Shown here: positions 10,861 through 23,158 of the stretch, piece by piece
How positions within the stretch are numbered: position 1 is the first letter of the stretch
Layout: each line of letters opens with the position of its first letter
Assembly: GCF_033115175.1 (NCBI RefSeq)
Contig: NC_084827.1
Coordinates: 146,561,701 to 146,625,700 of the forward strand
Direction of reading: 5' to 3'
Source: Lepus europaeus
Lineage: Eukaryota > Chordata > Mammalia > Lagomorpha > Leporidae
DNA length: 64,000 bases
Made by a program: the position numbers and the translations under genes
The notes under the pieces: generated by a model
Told to the model about the DNA's origin: nothing
Seen by the model: the letters and a program-made list of their open reading frames with translations, nothing else
Databases searched by the model: none

Positions 10861-11446
10861 AAAAAATATATATGCTCATGTAATAGATTAATGAATAAAT
10901 TGAGAAATCTTAAAATGTCTTACAACAGATAAACATCTATGGGATACAGTAAAAGCAGTTAAAAGGGAAGTCTATAGCAAACAATGTTTGCATAAAGCAA
11001 TCACAGGGAGCCAAATAACTTCTCATTGCAACTCACAAAAAACAAAACTTCTAAACCCAATAAATAAATAGTAGGAAATAAATAATAAAGATCAGACAAG
11101 AAATAAATGAAATATACACTAAAAAACAATACAAAATATCAATAAAATGAAGAGCTGGTGTTTTGGAAACAAAATCAATAACCCCCTGATAAACCAACCA
11201 AGTGAAAAAGAGACAAGACAAAATTGGAGGAAGAAAAAAGAAAGACACAACAACTGATGCCATGGAAATACAAAGAACCATTTAGAGACTGTTATGAACA
11301 ACTATATGCCAACAAATTTGATAATCTAGAAAAAATGGGTAAATTCAACTTCCCAAGATTGAATCATGAAGAAATAGAAAACCTAAACAGAACACAGAGG
11401 AGTGATACTGAATCAGTAGTAATAAAAAAAAAAAAATCTCTCTCTC

Positions 11447-11748
11447 AGCTGGTATTGCGGTACAGTGGCATCTCATATGAGCACTGGTTTGAGTCCAGCT
11501 GCTCCACTTCTGATCCAGTTCTCTGCTAATGGGCCTGTGAAAGCAGAGGAAGATGGCCAAAGTCTTTGGACCCCAACACCTATGTGGGAGACCCAGATGG
11601 AATTCCAGGCTCCTAGCTTTGGCTTGTCCCAGCCCTGGCCGTTGTAGCCTTTTGGAGAGTGAACCAGTGGATGGAAGATCTCTTGCTCTCATGTATGCTC
11701 TCTCTCTCTCTCTTCCTCTCTCTTTAACTCTTTCAAATAAATAAAAAG
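11447..11748 (+). repeat. C-repeat SINE
   Basis: Head 'cagctggtattgcggtacag', tail 'ctctttcaaataaataaaa'. It interrupts the ancient L1 ORF2. Confidence 0.87.
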
Positions 11749-11806
11749 TCTATGGGAAAAACTCTATCAAAGAAAATTCTATAACCAGATGACATCACCA
11801 TTGAAT

Positions 11807-12128
11807 TTTTTTTAAGATTTATTTATTTGAAAGTCAGAGTTACAGAGAGAGAAGAACAGGCAGAGAGAGAGATCTTCCATCCACTGTTCACTCCCCAACT
11901 GGCCGCAGCAGCCAGAGCTGCACCGATCCAAAGCCAGGAGCCAGGAGCTTCATCTGGTCTCCCATTCGGGTGCAGGGGCCCAAGGACTTGGGACATCTTC
12001 CACTGCTTTCCCAGGCCATAGCAGAGAGCTGGATAGGAAGTGGAGCAACCGGGACTCAAACTGGCACCCATATGGGATGCCGGCACTGCAGGTGGTGGCT
12101 TTACCCGCTATGCCACAGTGCCGGCCCC
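11807..12128 (-). repeat. C-repeat SINE
   Basis: Full length from 'tttaagatttatttatttga' to 'tatgccacagtgccggcccc'. Confidence 0.92.
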
Positions 12129-12182
12129 CATCATTTTTGAATTCTATGAAACATTTAAAGAACTAATACCAATTTTTTTTAA

Positions 12183-12428
12183 GGCCAAGCATTTGGCCCA
12201 GTGTTTAAGCCACCCCACACCCCATATCAGAATACCTAGGTCCCAGTCCTGGTTCCAGTCCTGTTTCCAGATTCCTGCTATATATACCCTGGAGGCAGCA
12301 AGGATAGTTCAGGTAGTTTGGTCCTTGCCACCCATGTAGGTTATATAGAGTTCCCGGCTCCTGGTTTTGTCCTGGCTCTGCCACAACTGTTGTGGGCATT
12401 TGTGGATAGTGAATTATATAGAAAGGAA
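12183..12428 (+). repeat. Old C-repeat SINE
   Basis: Diverged head 'ggccaagcatttggcccagt'. Ends near 'gtggatagtgaattatat' without a clear tail. Confidence 0.65.
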
Positions 12429-12667
12429 ATTAACAATCTCATTTCCAATAGGTACACACACACACACATGCACGCACACTACCATGAATAAATTTAACCA
12501 AGAAGGTAAAAGATCTCTATGATGAAAACTATAAAACATTGATGAAAGAAACTGAAAAGAACACAAAAAACCAGAACTACATCCCATATTCATGGATTGC
12601 AACAATCAATACTGTTAAAATATCCACACTATCCAAAGTGATCTACATATCCAGTGCAATCTCTCTC

Positions 12668-12972
12668 TTTTTTTTAAGAGATTTATTTATTTGAAAGTTA
12701 GAGTTACAAAGAGAGAAGGAGAGACAGAGAGAGGGAGAGATCTTCACTCCCCTATCAGCCACAATGGACAGAGCTGCACATAACCAAAGCCTGGACTTCC
12801 TTCAGGTCTCCCACATGGGATCCAAGGACTTGGGCCATCTTCTACTGCTTTCCCAGGCCATAGCAGAGAGCTGGTTCAGAAGTGGAGCAGCTGGGTCTTG
12901 AAATGGCACCCAAATGGGATGCTGGCACTATAGGCAGCAGCAGCCTCACCCACTACGTCACAGCGCCAGCCT
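12668..12972 (-). repeat. C-repeat SINE
   Basis: From 'ttaagagatttatttatttg' to 'tcacagcgccagcc'. It interrupts the L1 ORF2. Confidence 0.88.
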
Positions 12973-13519
12973 CAACCTCCTTTAAAATACCAATGACATT
13001 CTTCACAGAACTAGAAAAAAGTCATAAATTTACTAAAATTTGTATAAAACCATAAAAGATCCAGATACTCAAAGCAATACTGAGCAAAGAGACAAAGCAG
13101 GAGGCATTACACTACATGACTTCAAGATACCAATACACAAAGGTTACAGGAATAGAAACCAGCATGATACTGTCATACAACTGGCTGCATAGACCAGTGA
13201 AACAGACTAGAGAGCCTAGAAGTAATCTCATGCATCTATAGCCAACTGATCTTCAGCAAAGGCATTAAGAACATAGACCCTTCAATAAACGGCACTGGGA
13301 AAATTGGATATCCAAATGCAAAATGAAGGGAGACCCCCTAACTCTCACCTATACAAAACTAAAAGAGGATTAAAGACTTAAATATAAGACCCGAAATTAT
13401 GAAACCACCAGAAGAAAACATAGGGGACTTTCAAACAGTCAAAGAAAAAAAAAAGGAAACACAAAGAAGGTTATATCAAACTTAAAAAGATTCTGCACAG
13501 CAAAGGGAACAATCTGCTT

Positions 13520-13557
13520 TTCTGTGGCTCTGCCTTTCAAATAAATCTTTTTTTAAA
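13520..13557 (+). repeat. C-repeat SINE tail only
   Basis: Just 'gtggctctgcctttcaaata' and the A-rich end, an extreme 5' truncation. Confidence 0.65.
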
Positions 13558-14339
13558 AAAGACAAAAACACAAGGGTTGATAAAGATGTAGAGAAAAGGA
13601 AATGCTTATTCACTGCAGATGGAATGTAAATTAGTACAGCCATTGTAGAAAACAGTATGGAGATTCCTCAAAATAATAAAAAGATAAGAGCTACATATTG
13701 AGATAGCAATCCTACTACTGTATATATATATATCCAAAGGAAATTAAATCATTATGTTAAGAAACATCCACATGCCTATGTTTACTGCATCACTATTTAT
13801 AATAACCAACAAATGGAAACAATCTATAAGCCTCCAACAAATGATCAACATATATTGTGATATATACTTATATATACAACGGAATACCATTCAACCATAA
13901 GAGAATATTGTGATTTGTGAGAAAATGGATTGAAATGGAACTCATTATGTCAATGACATAAATCAGACACAAAAAGATGAATATTAAATGATCTTACTCT
14001 TATGGCATTTTTTTAAAAAGTTGATCTCATAGAAGTTGAGAGTAGAATAGTGGTTACCAGAGCTGAGGGTGTAGGGAGGGAGGAAGGAATGGGAAAAGGT
14101 TATAGCTAGATAGGAGAAATATGTTCTAGTGTTCTATTGTACAGAAGGTGATTATAGATGATGATAATTTGCTGTGTATTTAAAAAATAGAAAATATGAT
14201 TTCAAGCATTTTTACCATAAAGAAATTATTTTTGAAGATAGATATGTTTATGCTGATTTGAACACTATATGATATATACATATATCAAAATATCACAGTA
14301 TTTGGCAATTAAAAGTATGTGTTTAAAAGGTGGGGCCTA

Positions 14340-14502
14340 GGGGCCAGCGCTGTGATGCAGTAGGTTAACACCCCGGCCTGAAGTGCTGGCATCCCATATG
14401 GGTGCCGGCTCAAGACCAGGATGCTCCACTTCCAATCCAGCTCTGTGCTATGGCCTGGGAAAGCAGTGGAAGATGGCCCAAGTGCTGGGCCCCTGCATGG
14501 GA
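14340..14502 (+). repeat. C-repeat SINE head, 3' part missing
   Basis: Starts 'ggggccagcgctgtgatgca' and stops after 'gggcccctgcatgg'. No tail, which is unusual because SINE truncation normally removes the 5' end. A deletion at the border with the MaLR piece is likely. Confidence 0.8.
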
Positions 14503-14768
14503 TGCTGAGTTAGTTCCCAAGAGAGGGTTTGTGATGAAATAGTGGGCCTGTCTCTGGCCTCCTGTATCACCATGTGAGCACAGCCTCTCACACTACTACT
14601 GCCATAATGCCATCTGCCACTTACAGAGCCAAGTGTGCCCTCACCAGAATCAGCACCATGCTTTTTGGATCTGCAGCCTCTAAAATTACAAGCTAAATAA
14701 ACCTTTTTTCCTTTTTAATTACCCAGCCTCAAGTACTTCGTTACTTTAATGAAAGCCTAACATAGGTA
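14503..14768 (+). mobile_element. MaLR-type LTR fragment
   Basis: Contains 'gttcccaagagagggtttgt', 'ctcaccagaatcagcaccat' and the polyadenylation end 'agctaaataaaccttttttc' with 'aattacccagcctcaagta'. That order is typical of MST/MLT-class MaLR LTR 3' halves. The 5' half is missing. Confidence 0.65.
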
Positions 14769-16099
14769 ACATTCACAGATTCCAGAGATTGTACCTGTTA
14801 TCTCTGGAGGCGTCCCCACGGATTGCAGCCCATTACAATTAATAGGGAATTTCAAATCAGTTGGAGAGGGATATATTATTCAACATCTCGTATTAAGACG
14901 ATTTTCTATCCATCTGAAAAAGAATTTTTGATATTTAGTCAATGTAAGGATAGTTAAAAATTTAAATGTTAAAATATTACCGTGATATTTTGTGAAAATA
15001 CAGGTGAACATTTTATAAATCTTGAGTCAGAATCGTTTTAACATAATACCAGGCATAGAAATCATGTAGGAAAAGACTTACTAAACATCACAGAAATTTA
15101 AACTTTTATATAACAAATAGGTTGAAAACTAACTGGGTAACATAATACATGAAGAAAAAAGGCGAATATTTTTAAAATAGGGAACTTTTTTGACTCAGTA
15201 GTGAATACAAACTAAATTCACCAATTGAAAAATAAGAACCAAACCAAAATAGGTAATTTATAGAACTTCAAAAATTCAATAGATATACAAAAACGTGGCT
15301 TAAACTCATAACTAAAGAAGTACAACTGAAAGAAAAATACATTCAGCCATCAAATGAATAATGATTAAAACAGCTAAGAGTGGGTGGGTGCCTTGAAGTG
15401 CCTTTTAAACAGTATTCCAACATGTTCTGGAGGGGAACATTACAAAGAGAGAAAGGGAGAGACTTTCCAGAGTGGGCCGAGGGGCTGAGAAATGAAGTTA
15501 GTAAAAGACAAACCAGGGTCAGCCACACCAGACATGGTCATGTATGGTTGTGAGCCCATGAAATGTCCCAATTGAGATGTGCTATATAAATGCACAACAT
15601 AGTTTGAAGCCTTAGTATGAAGAAAATAAACTATTAAGCTGAAGATTTTTTTGTTAATTACATGTTGAAATGATGTCTTTGATATGATTGGTTAAATCAA
15701 ATATATTAAAACTGTAGCTACTGCTTTGATCATCCTACTATTGACTGGAATTAGGTTTCACTTGGACAGCGCTGCTCTGGGTTTTATGGCTTGGTCAGTT
15801 TGTGTAGAATATTTACGCTGTAGTCTGTAGTGCTGTTTGCCATCACTAGATGGCCACCTCATTTAATAAATTATCATTATAAACCATTTTCTTAAGAAAC
15901 ATAGGTCAGATTTTAGAAAATTTTCCATTTACCTAACAATGTCAATTCTACATATTTAATTAACTTTATTGTCTGTAATTTTTGCTTATAAACATAAACA
16001 TATAAACAGAAACTAATTTCCCTGTTTTGATTTCACAGATATTTCTACTTGTCATTAATAGATTAAAATAAACTAATCAAAGCGTTTTTTTTTTTTTAA
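14769..16099. other. Unassigned sequence, no gene or clear repeat
   Basis: AT-rich single-copy-looking sequence. Short minus-strand frames (15,343-15,528) show no recognisable protein. A CTCF-like core lies at 15,843. Confidence 0.6.
15843..15856 (+). promoter_or_regulatory. CTCF-like core motif
   Basis: TCACTAGATGGCCA matches 12 of 14 positions of the CCASYAGRKGGCRS core. A motif match only. Confidence 0.25.
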
Positions 16100-16100
16100 A

Positions 16101-16427
16101 GGGGGCATGTGCTTGGCAGAGAGATTAAGTGATTGCTTGAGATGCCCACACCGCATACTGCAGTGCCTAATTTGAGTACAGGGTACTCTGCTTCCAGACC
16201 AGCTTCCTGCAAACGCACACCCTGGGAGGCAAAGCATGATGACTTAAGTATTTGGGTCCTGGGCAGCCATGTGTAGGAGACCCAGAAGGAGTTCCAAGTT
16301 CCTGACTTCTATTTGGACCAGCCCTGGATACTGTGCATATTTTGGGGAATGAATCAGTGGATGGAATATCTTTCCACATCAGTGTCTTGGCTGTCTCTCT
16401 GCCTTTCAAATGAAATAGAAATAAATA
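16101..16427 (+). repeat. Old C-repeat SINE
   Basis: 'gggggcatgtgcttggcaga' to 'caaatgaaatagaaataaat'. It abuts the next SINE directly. Confidence 0.75.
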
Positions 16428-16700
16428 GGGGCAGATGTTGTGGTGCAGATGGGTAGGCCACCGCCTAGGATGCTTGCATGCCATATCAGAGTGCTGCTGG
16501 TTTGAGCCCTGGTTCCTCTGCTTCCTGTTAGAACACCTAGGAAGGCAGCATATGAGGGCCTGAGTACTCGGGTTCCTGCCACCCACATGGGAGAACCAGA
16601 TGGAACTCACCCTAGTCTAGCCCTGGCTGTTGCAGGCATTTGGGGAGCAAACCACTGGATGCAAGATCTCTCTCTTTTTCAAATTAATAAACTTACAAAA
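16428..16700 (+). repeat. Old C-repeat SINE, in tandem with the previous one
   Basis: 'ggggcagatgttgtggtgca' to 'ttcaaattaataaac'. It starts at the A-rich tail of its neighbour. Confidence 0.78.
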
Positions 16701-16764
16701 TGGAAATAGAAATATTTTTAAATGGTTAAGAATGTCAAGGAAAGACAAATGAATAACCACAAGA

Positions 16765-16872
16765 GTACTTCAAAGAGTTCATGGAAAATGTATGTTTTGA
16801 AGAAACTATGAGTGGATGCCAATTTTTTTGTGCCAAAATGAACATCTTTTAATTCCATTTTCCATGAACATT
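16765..16872. mobile_element. Small palindromic DNA element (mariner-like MITE), copy 1
   Basis: Left end ACTTCAAAGAGTTCATGGAA and right end TTCCATGAACATTTTAAAAT form terminal inverted repeats about 25 bases long, roughly 100 bases apart. Related copies are at about 42,300 and 60,040. Confidence 0.6.
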
Positions 16873-16874
16873 TT

Positions 16875-17252
16875 AAAATCTTTATTTTAAAAAATCAACT
16901 TATTTGAAAGATGGGGTGGGGCGGGGAGAGGGAGAGAGAGAAAGAGACAGGGAGGGAGGGAGGGAGGGAAGGAGAAAGAGAGAGAAACAGAAATCTCCAT
17001 TAGTTCACTCCTCAAATGCCAGCAACAGCTGTGAATGAGCCAGGCTGTAGCAAGGAGCCCAGAATCTAACCGGGTCTCTCAAGTGGGTAGCCGAGACCTA
17101 AGACCTGAGCCATCACCTACTGTATCAGTGTGTGTTAGCAGGAAGCTGCGATAGGGAGCTAAGCCAGGATCTGAATCCTGGCACTCTGATATGGGCCATG
17201 GGCCATGGGCATCCTAACCAGTGTCTTAACTGTTATACCAAAAGCCCAGTCA
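16875..17252 (-). repeat. Old C-repeat SINE
   Basis: Minus strand, with an expanded G/A tract (about 16,916-16,990) and a small tandem repeat of 'gggccat' at 17,193. Ends 'ttataccaaaagccca'. Confidence 0.75.
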
Positions 17253-17900
17253 ATCCATTTAAAGTACCCTCCTATATTGCATAACTCCTTTCCCTGATCA
17301 AGCTAGGACCAAAATTAGAGGAGACTCCAAGTACAAAACTTCCACTTTTCATACCACTGATGCCAATGAATAAAGGCTAGATAAAATGAAATTTGCCTCA
17401 AATATAAAGAATACATCCACATTTGATATGTATCTCTCTAATTTCAAGCTGATTCCATTTTGGCAAACTGAAGGAACCCTAAAAAAAATCATACCAATGA
17501 TTAATCACTAACTTGAAAAGATAAGTTCTTGAAGCTATGGCAACCAGAGTTATGGAAGAAGCAGACAGCAATCTACTTGGGGGCTATCTCCCTATCACTG
17601 GTTGGCAAAGATATTTATTGAAAAAGAAATCATGATGTTTAAGGAAGGCAAGCATGATGTTTAAGGTTGGGAAGGCTTCTTTTCAATTCCTGTGGCTTCC
17701 ATGAGGAGGGATTTTTCCATGAATATTCCCATCTCTTACCTCTTTTCCCCTTAAATGAAAAATCTGGTGAGTTTACTATTGATTAACATTTCTCTACTGG
17801 GTAGAAATGCCACGTTGCTTCAGAGGATATGGCTAATTTATGCACAGTCTTTAAGTTGGGGATTTTATTTTTTAATTCCTTTTTGAAACTTGTGATATCA
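17253..17900. other. Unassigned intergenic or intronic sequence
   Basis: No coding frame or repeat recognised. AT-rich, with a short local repeat 'agcatgatgtttaagg' / 'atcatgatgtttaagg' at 17,630-17,665. Confidence 0.5.
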
Positions 17901-18198
17901 GGGCAGGTGTTGTGGGATAGTGGGTTAAGCCACTGCTTGAGATACTTGCATTCCATATTGGAATGTTCGGGATGGAACTGCTTCAGATCCAGTTTCCTGC
18001 TAATGCACACCCTGCGAGACAGTAGATGATGGCCCAAGTGCTTGGGTCCCCTGCCATTTAGGTGTAAAACCTGGATGGAGTTCCTGGTTCTCAGGAACAA
18101 CCTGGCCCAGCTGTAGCTGTTGTGGGCATTTGGGGAATGAAGCCCTAAATGGAAGACCTTTCTCTCTGCCTTCCAAATAGATAAAAGGGTTTTAAAAA
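17901..18198 (+). repeat. Old C-repeat SINE
   Basis: 'gggcaggtgttgtgggatag' to 'ccttccaaatagataaaa'. Confidence 0.78.
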
Positions 18199-18201
18199 TG
18201 C

Positions 18202-18545
18202 ATGGCTGGCACCGCAGCTCACTAGGCTAATCCTCTGCCTATGGCACCAGCACCCGGGGTTCTAGTCCCAGTCGGGGCGCCGGATTCTGTCCCGGTTGCT
18301 CCTCTTCCAGTCCAGCGCTCTGCTGTGGCCCAGGAGTGCAGTGGAGGATGGCCCAAGTCCTTGGGCCCTGACCCGCATGGGAGACCAGGAGAAACACCTG
18401 GCTCCTGGCTTCGGATCAGCACAGTGCACTGGCCGCAGCAGCCACTGGGAGGTGAACCAATGGAAAAGGAAGACCTTTCTCTCTGTCTCTCTCATTGTCC
18501 ACTCTGCCGGTCCAAAAAAAAAAAAAAAAGAAAAGAAAAAAAAAA
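18202..18545 (+). repeat. Young C-repeat SINE following an old one
   Basis: 'catggctggcaccgcagctc' to 'cactctgccggtccaaaaaa'. It sits on the A-rich end of the SINE before it. Confidence 0.9.
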
Positions 18546-19328
18546 TCATGCAGTATGGAAAAGCAGGACTAAGAGTTTACAGCAATAAATGCCTTCATCC
18601 AAAAATAAATAAATAAATAAATAGATGAAGATTTCAAATAACCAAATAAAGTATTTCAAGGAAAGCTCCAATAAACTCCACTCAAAATTAGTAGAAGGAA
18701 AGCAATAATAAGGAACAGAGCAGAAAGCAACAACAACAAAAAGACCAGGAAAACGATTCAAAACATCAATAAAATGAAGGGTTGGTATTTCAGTAACAAA
18801 GTCAACAAATCTTTATCTAGACTAACGACCAGATGAGAAAAAAGGAAGTGAAAATGGAGCTATTACAACTGATAACTCAGAGATAACAAAGGATCTTTCT
18901 GATACCTCAGAGGTACAAAGATCTTTCAGGACTATTCTGAACAATTATCCACCAACAAATTGGAAAACCCATAAAAAATGGAAACATTTCTGAACACATA
19001 CAAACCCACCAAAATTGAACCACAAAGACACAGAAAACCTTAGAACAGCAAATAATGAAACTGAATCGGTAATAAAAGGCTTTCCGACAAAGAAAATCCC
19101 AGTACCAGATGACTTCACAGCCGAATTCTATCAAATTTTTGAGGAAGAATGAGCACTTTTTTTTCTGAAACTGTTCCAAAAACCTGAAAGCATGTCAGCC
19201 TTTCCAAACTCATTTTACAAGGCTTGCTTCACTCCGATACCAAAACCTGACAAGGACACAACAACCAAAAAGCTATAGACCAATTTCCTTGATGAATAAA
19301 AATATTCTCAACAAATTACTAGTAAATT

Positions 19329-19669
19329 GGGGCCAGTGTTGTGGTATAGCAGGTTAAGCCTCTGCCTGAGCCACCAGCATCCCATATGGGCACCTGTTTG
19401 AGACTCAGCTGCTCCACTTCTGATCCAGCTCCCTGGTAACACGCCTGGGAAAGGAGTGGAAAATGGTCCAAGTGCTTGGGCCCCTGAATCCACATGGGAG
19501 ACGTGGAAGAAGTTCTGGGCTCCTGGCTTCAACTCGCAGCCCCAGTCATTGCAGCCATTTGGGTGGTGAACCAATGGATGGAAACACACACACACACACA
19601 CACACTCACACACAGTGCACAGTCTGTGTCCTCTCTCTCTGTTACTCCACCTTTCAGATAAATAAAAAT
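19329..19669 (+). repeat. C-repeat SINE with a (CA)n tract
   Basis: Full length. Its CT region has been replaced by (CA)n at 19,584-19,612. Tail 'cagataaataaaaat'. Confidence 0.88.
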
Positions 19670-20121
19670 CAAATCCAACAGTGCAGCAAAAACATCATCC
19701 ATCATGATCAAGTGAGATTTATCTGAGTTGCAAGGACGGTTAAAACACACAGATCCATCAATGTGATACATCCCATTAAAAGGATGAAGTGTTAAAAATT
19801 ATATGATCCTCTCAACAGATGTAGAAAGAACATTCAATAAAATTCAGCATTCATTCATGATAAAATCTTAAACAAATTAGGTATAGAGGGTTCATACCTC
19901 AACATCATAAAGGCTATATATGAGAAGTCTACATGGGACATAACAATGACAGCATTTCCTCCTAGATCTACAACTAGAAAAGATGTTCTCTCTCATCACT
20001 TTTATTCAACATTGTATTGGAAGTCTTAGCCAGAGAAATTAGTCAAAAGAAAGATATAACATGGACACAAGTGGAAAAGAAGAAAGTCAAATTATCCCTG
20101 GTCAAAGAATATATAATTCTA

Positions 20122-20428
20122 GGGGCCAGCGCTGTGGTGTAGTAGGTAAGGCCACCGTTTGCAGTGCGGGCATCCCATATGGGCACTGGTTCAGGTCCCA
20201 GCTGCTCCACTTCTGATCTAACACCCTGCTAATGTGCCTGGGAAAGCAGCAGAAGATGGCCTAAGTCCTTGGGCCCCTACACTCATGTGGGAGAGATTGG
20301 CGCAGCTCTGACCATCACAGCCATCTTGGGAGTAAACCAGTGGATGGAAGACCTTTTTCTCTCTTTCTGCCTTTGTTTCTCTGTAACTCTGCCTTTCAAA
20401 TAAATAAATAAATCTTTGAATAAAAAAA
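20122..20428 (+). repeat. C-repeat SINE
   Basis: 'aggggccagcgctgtggtgt' to 'caaataaataaataaatctt'. In the L1 ORF2 relic. Confidence 0.9.
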
Positions 20429-20754
20429 TACAAGTCTATATGCAGAGAAAATTTGTAAAACATTGCCAAATGACCATTAGATATGATTAATTAATTAGGA
20501 AGGTTGCAGGATACAAAGTCAACCTACAAAAATAAATAGCATTTTTATATACCAATAATGAACTTGTTATAAAACAATATAAAAGCATTCCCAATCACAA
20601 AGCTCTAAGAATAAATTTACTAAAGATTTGAAAGACCTCTACAGTAAAAATTATAAAATGCCAATTAAAGAAATTTTGAAGAAGACAATAAAAGGGGAAA
20701 GATCATCTATGCTCATGGACTAGAAGAATTAACATTGTTGAAATATCCATACTG

Positions 20755-21098
20755 TTGCTGGCACTGTGGCACAGTGGGTTAACGCCCTGGCCTGAAGCGC
20801 CAGTATCCTATATGGGCACCGGTTTGAGACCTGGTTGCTCCACTTCCAATCCAGCTCTCTACTATGGCCTGGGATAGCAGTAGAAGATGGCCCAAGAAGA
20901 TGGCCTTGGACCCTGTACCCATGTGGGAGACCCCAAGGAAGCTCCTGGCTTCAGAGCAGCAAAGCTCTGGCACTGCAGCCAAATGGGGAGTGAACCATCA
21001 GATGGAAGACCTCTCTCTCTCTGCCTCTCCTCTCTCTCTGCCTCTCCTCTCTCTGTGTAACTCGACTTTCAAATAAATAACTAAATCTTTTTTTAAAA
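20755..21098 (+). repeat. C-repeat SINE
   Basis: 'gttgctggcactgtggcaca' to 'caaataaataactaaatctt'. A short repeat 'agaagatggcc' is duplicated at 20,881-20,905. Confidence 0.9.
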
Positions 21099-22051
21099 AA
21101 TCCATACTACCCAATGTGACTTACAAATTCAGTGTGATCCCGATCATAATAGTAATGGAATTCTTTCTAAACTAGAAAAATATTCTTAATATTCACATCA
21201 AGACACAAAATTCCCCAAATAGCCAAAGCAATCTTATAAATAACAAAGCTGAAGGTATCACAATTCTTGATTTCAAGACATACTACAGAGCTGTAGCAAC
21301 CCAAATGGCATGGTACTGGCATTAAAAACAGAACAGAGATCCTGGAAATGATTCCATACATCTATAGCCAAGAGGTTCTTGATGAAAATACATATAATGG
21401 AAAAAGGACAATCCCTTCAATAAACAGTGCTGGGAAAACTGGATGTCCACATATAGGAGATTGAATCTAAACATCCCCTCCCCTCTTACACTATATAAAA
21501 ATCAATTCAAAATGGATGACTTAAATGGAAGCCTGGAAACTATAAAAACACTGGGGAAACACTTCAAGATATCAGTAAAAGCAAAAGCATAGGCAACACA
21601 AGCAAAATAAGATTATATCAAACTAAGAAGATTTGTGTGGCAAAGTAAACATGATCAAACAACACAGTGAAGAGATACCTGACAGAATGAGAGAAAACAA
21701 TGCAGAGTATTCAACTAACAAAAGACTAATACACAGAGTATATAAGAAACTAAAAAAAAAAAAAGTCCAGTTAAGAAATGCATAAGAGATATAAAAAGAA
21801 ACTTCTCAAAAGAAATACAATGATCTACAAATATATGAAAAAAGGCTCAATATCAATAGGCATTAGGGAAATGTATATCAAAAGCATAATACATCAACTT
21901 ACTCCAGGTTGATTAATATCAAAAGGACAAAAAGTAAATGCTGGCAAGGATTTGGAGAAAAGGGAACCCTTTACACACCAGCAGTGGGAATGCAAATCAG
22001 TACAGCCATTTTGGTGAACAGTATTTAAGTTTCTCAAAAAATAAAAATAAT

Positions 22052-22336
22052 GGGGCCAGCATTGAGGTGAAGGGGGTTAAACTGTTGCCTGCATTACCAG
22101 CATACCATACAAGTGCCAATTCAAGTCCTGGCTGCTCCACCTCTGATCCAGCTCCATCCTAATGTGCCTGGGAAAGCAGTCCTTGGGCCCCTGCACTCAT
22201 GTGGGAGACTTGGAAGCAGCTCCTTATTCCTGGCTTTGGCCAGCCCTAGCCACTGCGGCCATTTGGGGGAGTAAACCAGATGGAAGATCCCTCTCTAACT
22301 GTGCCTTCCAAATAAATAAATAAATCTTTAAAACTA
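22052..22336 (+). repeat. C-repeat SINE
   Basis: 'ggggccagcattgaggtgaa' to 'ccaaataaataaataaatct'. Confidence 0.88.
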
Positions 22337-22530
22337 AATTAATAATGACCCAGCTATCCCACTTGCAGACTTATAGTGTATACTATATACATAAAGGACC
22401 GAAGTCAGCATATCTAAGATACCTGCACTCCCAGGTTCATTGCAGTTCACTGCACTATTCACAACAGCCAAGGTGTGGCATCAACTAAGGGTGCATTGAT
22501 GGATGGAAGGATAAACAAAATATGGGAGCC

Positions 22531-22856
22531 AGGGGCTGGTGCTGTGGGGTAGCTTGTAAAGCCACTGTCTGCAGCACCCAGCATCCCATGTGGGTGCTGG
22601 TTCAAGTCCCAGCTGCTCCACTTCCAATCCAGCTCCATGCTACCGCGCCTGGGATAGCAGCAGAAGATGGGCCAAGTATTTGGGCCCCTGCACACATAAG
22701 GGAGACCCTAAAGAAGCTCCTGGCTGTTGGCTTAGGCTGGCCCAGCCCTGGCCATTGCGATCATTTAGGGAGTGAACCAACAAATGGAAGATTCTCTTTC
22801 TCTCCCTCCACCCCCCCTCTCTGTAACTCTGCCTTTCAAATACATAAAAAAAAAAA
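22531..22856 (+). repeat. C-repeat SINE
   Basis: 'aggggctggtgctgtggggt' to 'ctttcaaatacataaaaa'. The next SINE begins right after its A-tail. Confidence 0.9.
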
Positions 22857-22859
22857 TGT

Positions 22860-23158
22860 GGGGACCAGTGTTGTGGTGCAGTAAGCTGACACTTGTGATG
22901 CCAGCATCCTACATCAGAGTGCTGGTTCAAGTAGCAGGCACTCTGCTTCTAAACCAGTTTCCTGCTAATGCACCTGGGAAGGCAGTGGATGGTGGTTCAG
23001 GTGGTTGGGCCCTTGCCACCCAATGTGGGAAACTCAGAAGGAATTCATGGCTCCTGGCATCAGCCTGTCCCAGCCCTGGTAGTGGTGGACATTTTGGGGA
23101 GTGAACAAGTGGATGAAAGATCTCTCTGTCACTTTGCTTTCAAATAAATAAAATAACT
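22860..23158 (+). repeat. C-repeat SINE, tandem with the previous one
   Basis: 'ggggaccagtgttgtggtgc' to 'tttcaaataaataaaataac'. A purine-rich GAA/GGA tract follows at 23,165-23,195. Confidence 0.88.

Larger units (their letters stand above)
10882..14339 (+). mobile_element. Ancient L1, ORF2 remainder and 3' UTR in pieces
   Basis: Continues the ORF2 interrupted at 9,167: 10882-11446, 11749-11806, 12129-12182, 12429-12667, 12973-13519 and 13558-14339, with SINEs between. Recognisable ORF2 landmarks in order are 'aacaaattgagaaatctt'-type text, 'ccaataccagatgacatcacc'-like text (11,780), 'caactgatcttcagcaaagg' (13,245) and 'ggaataccattcaaccataa' (13,880). The 3' UTR begins near 14,010. Thoroughly degraded. 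Confidence 0.8.
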
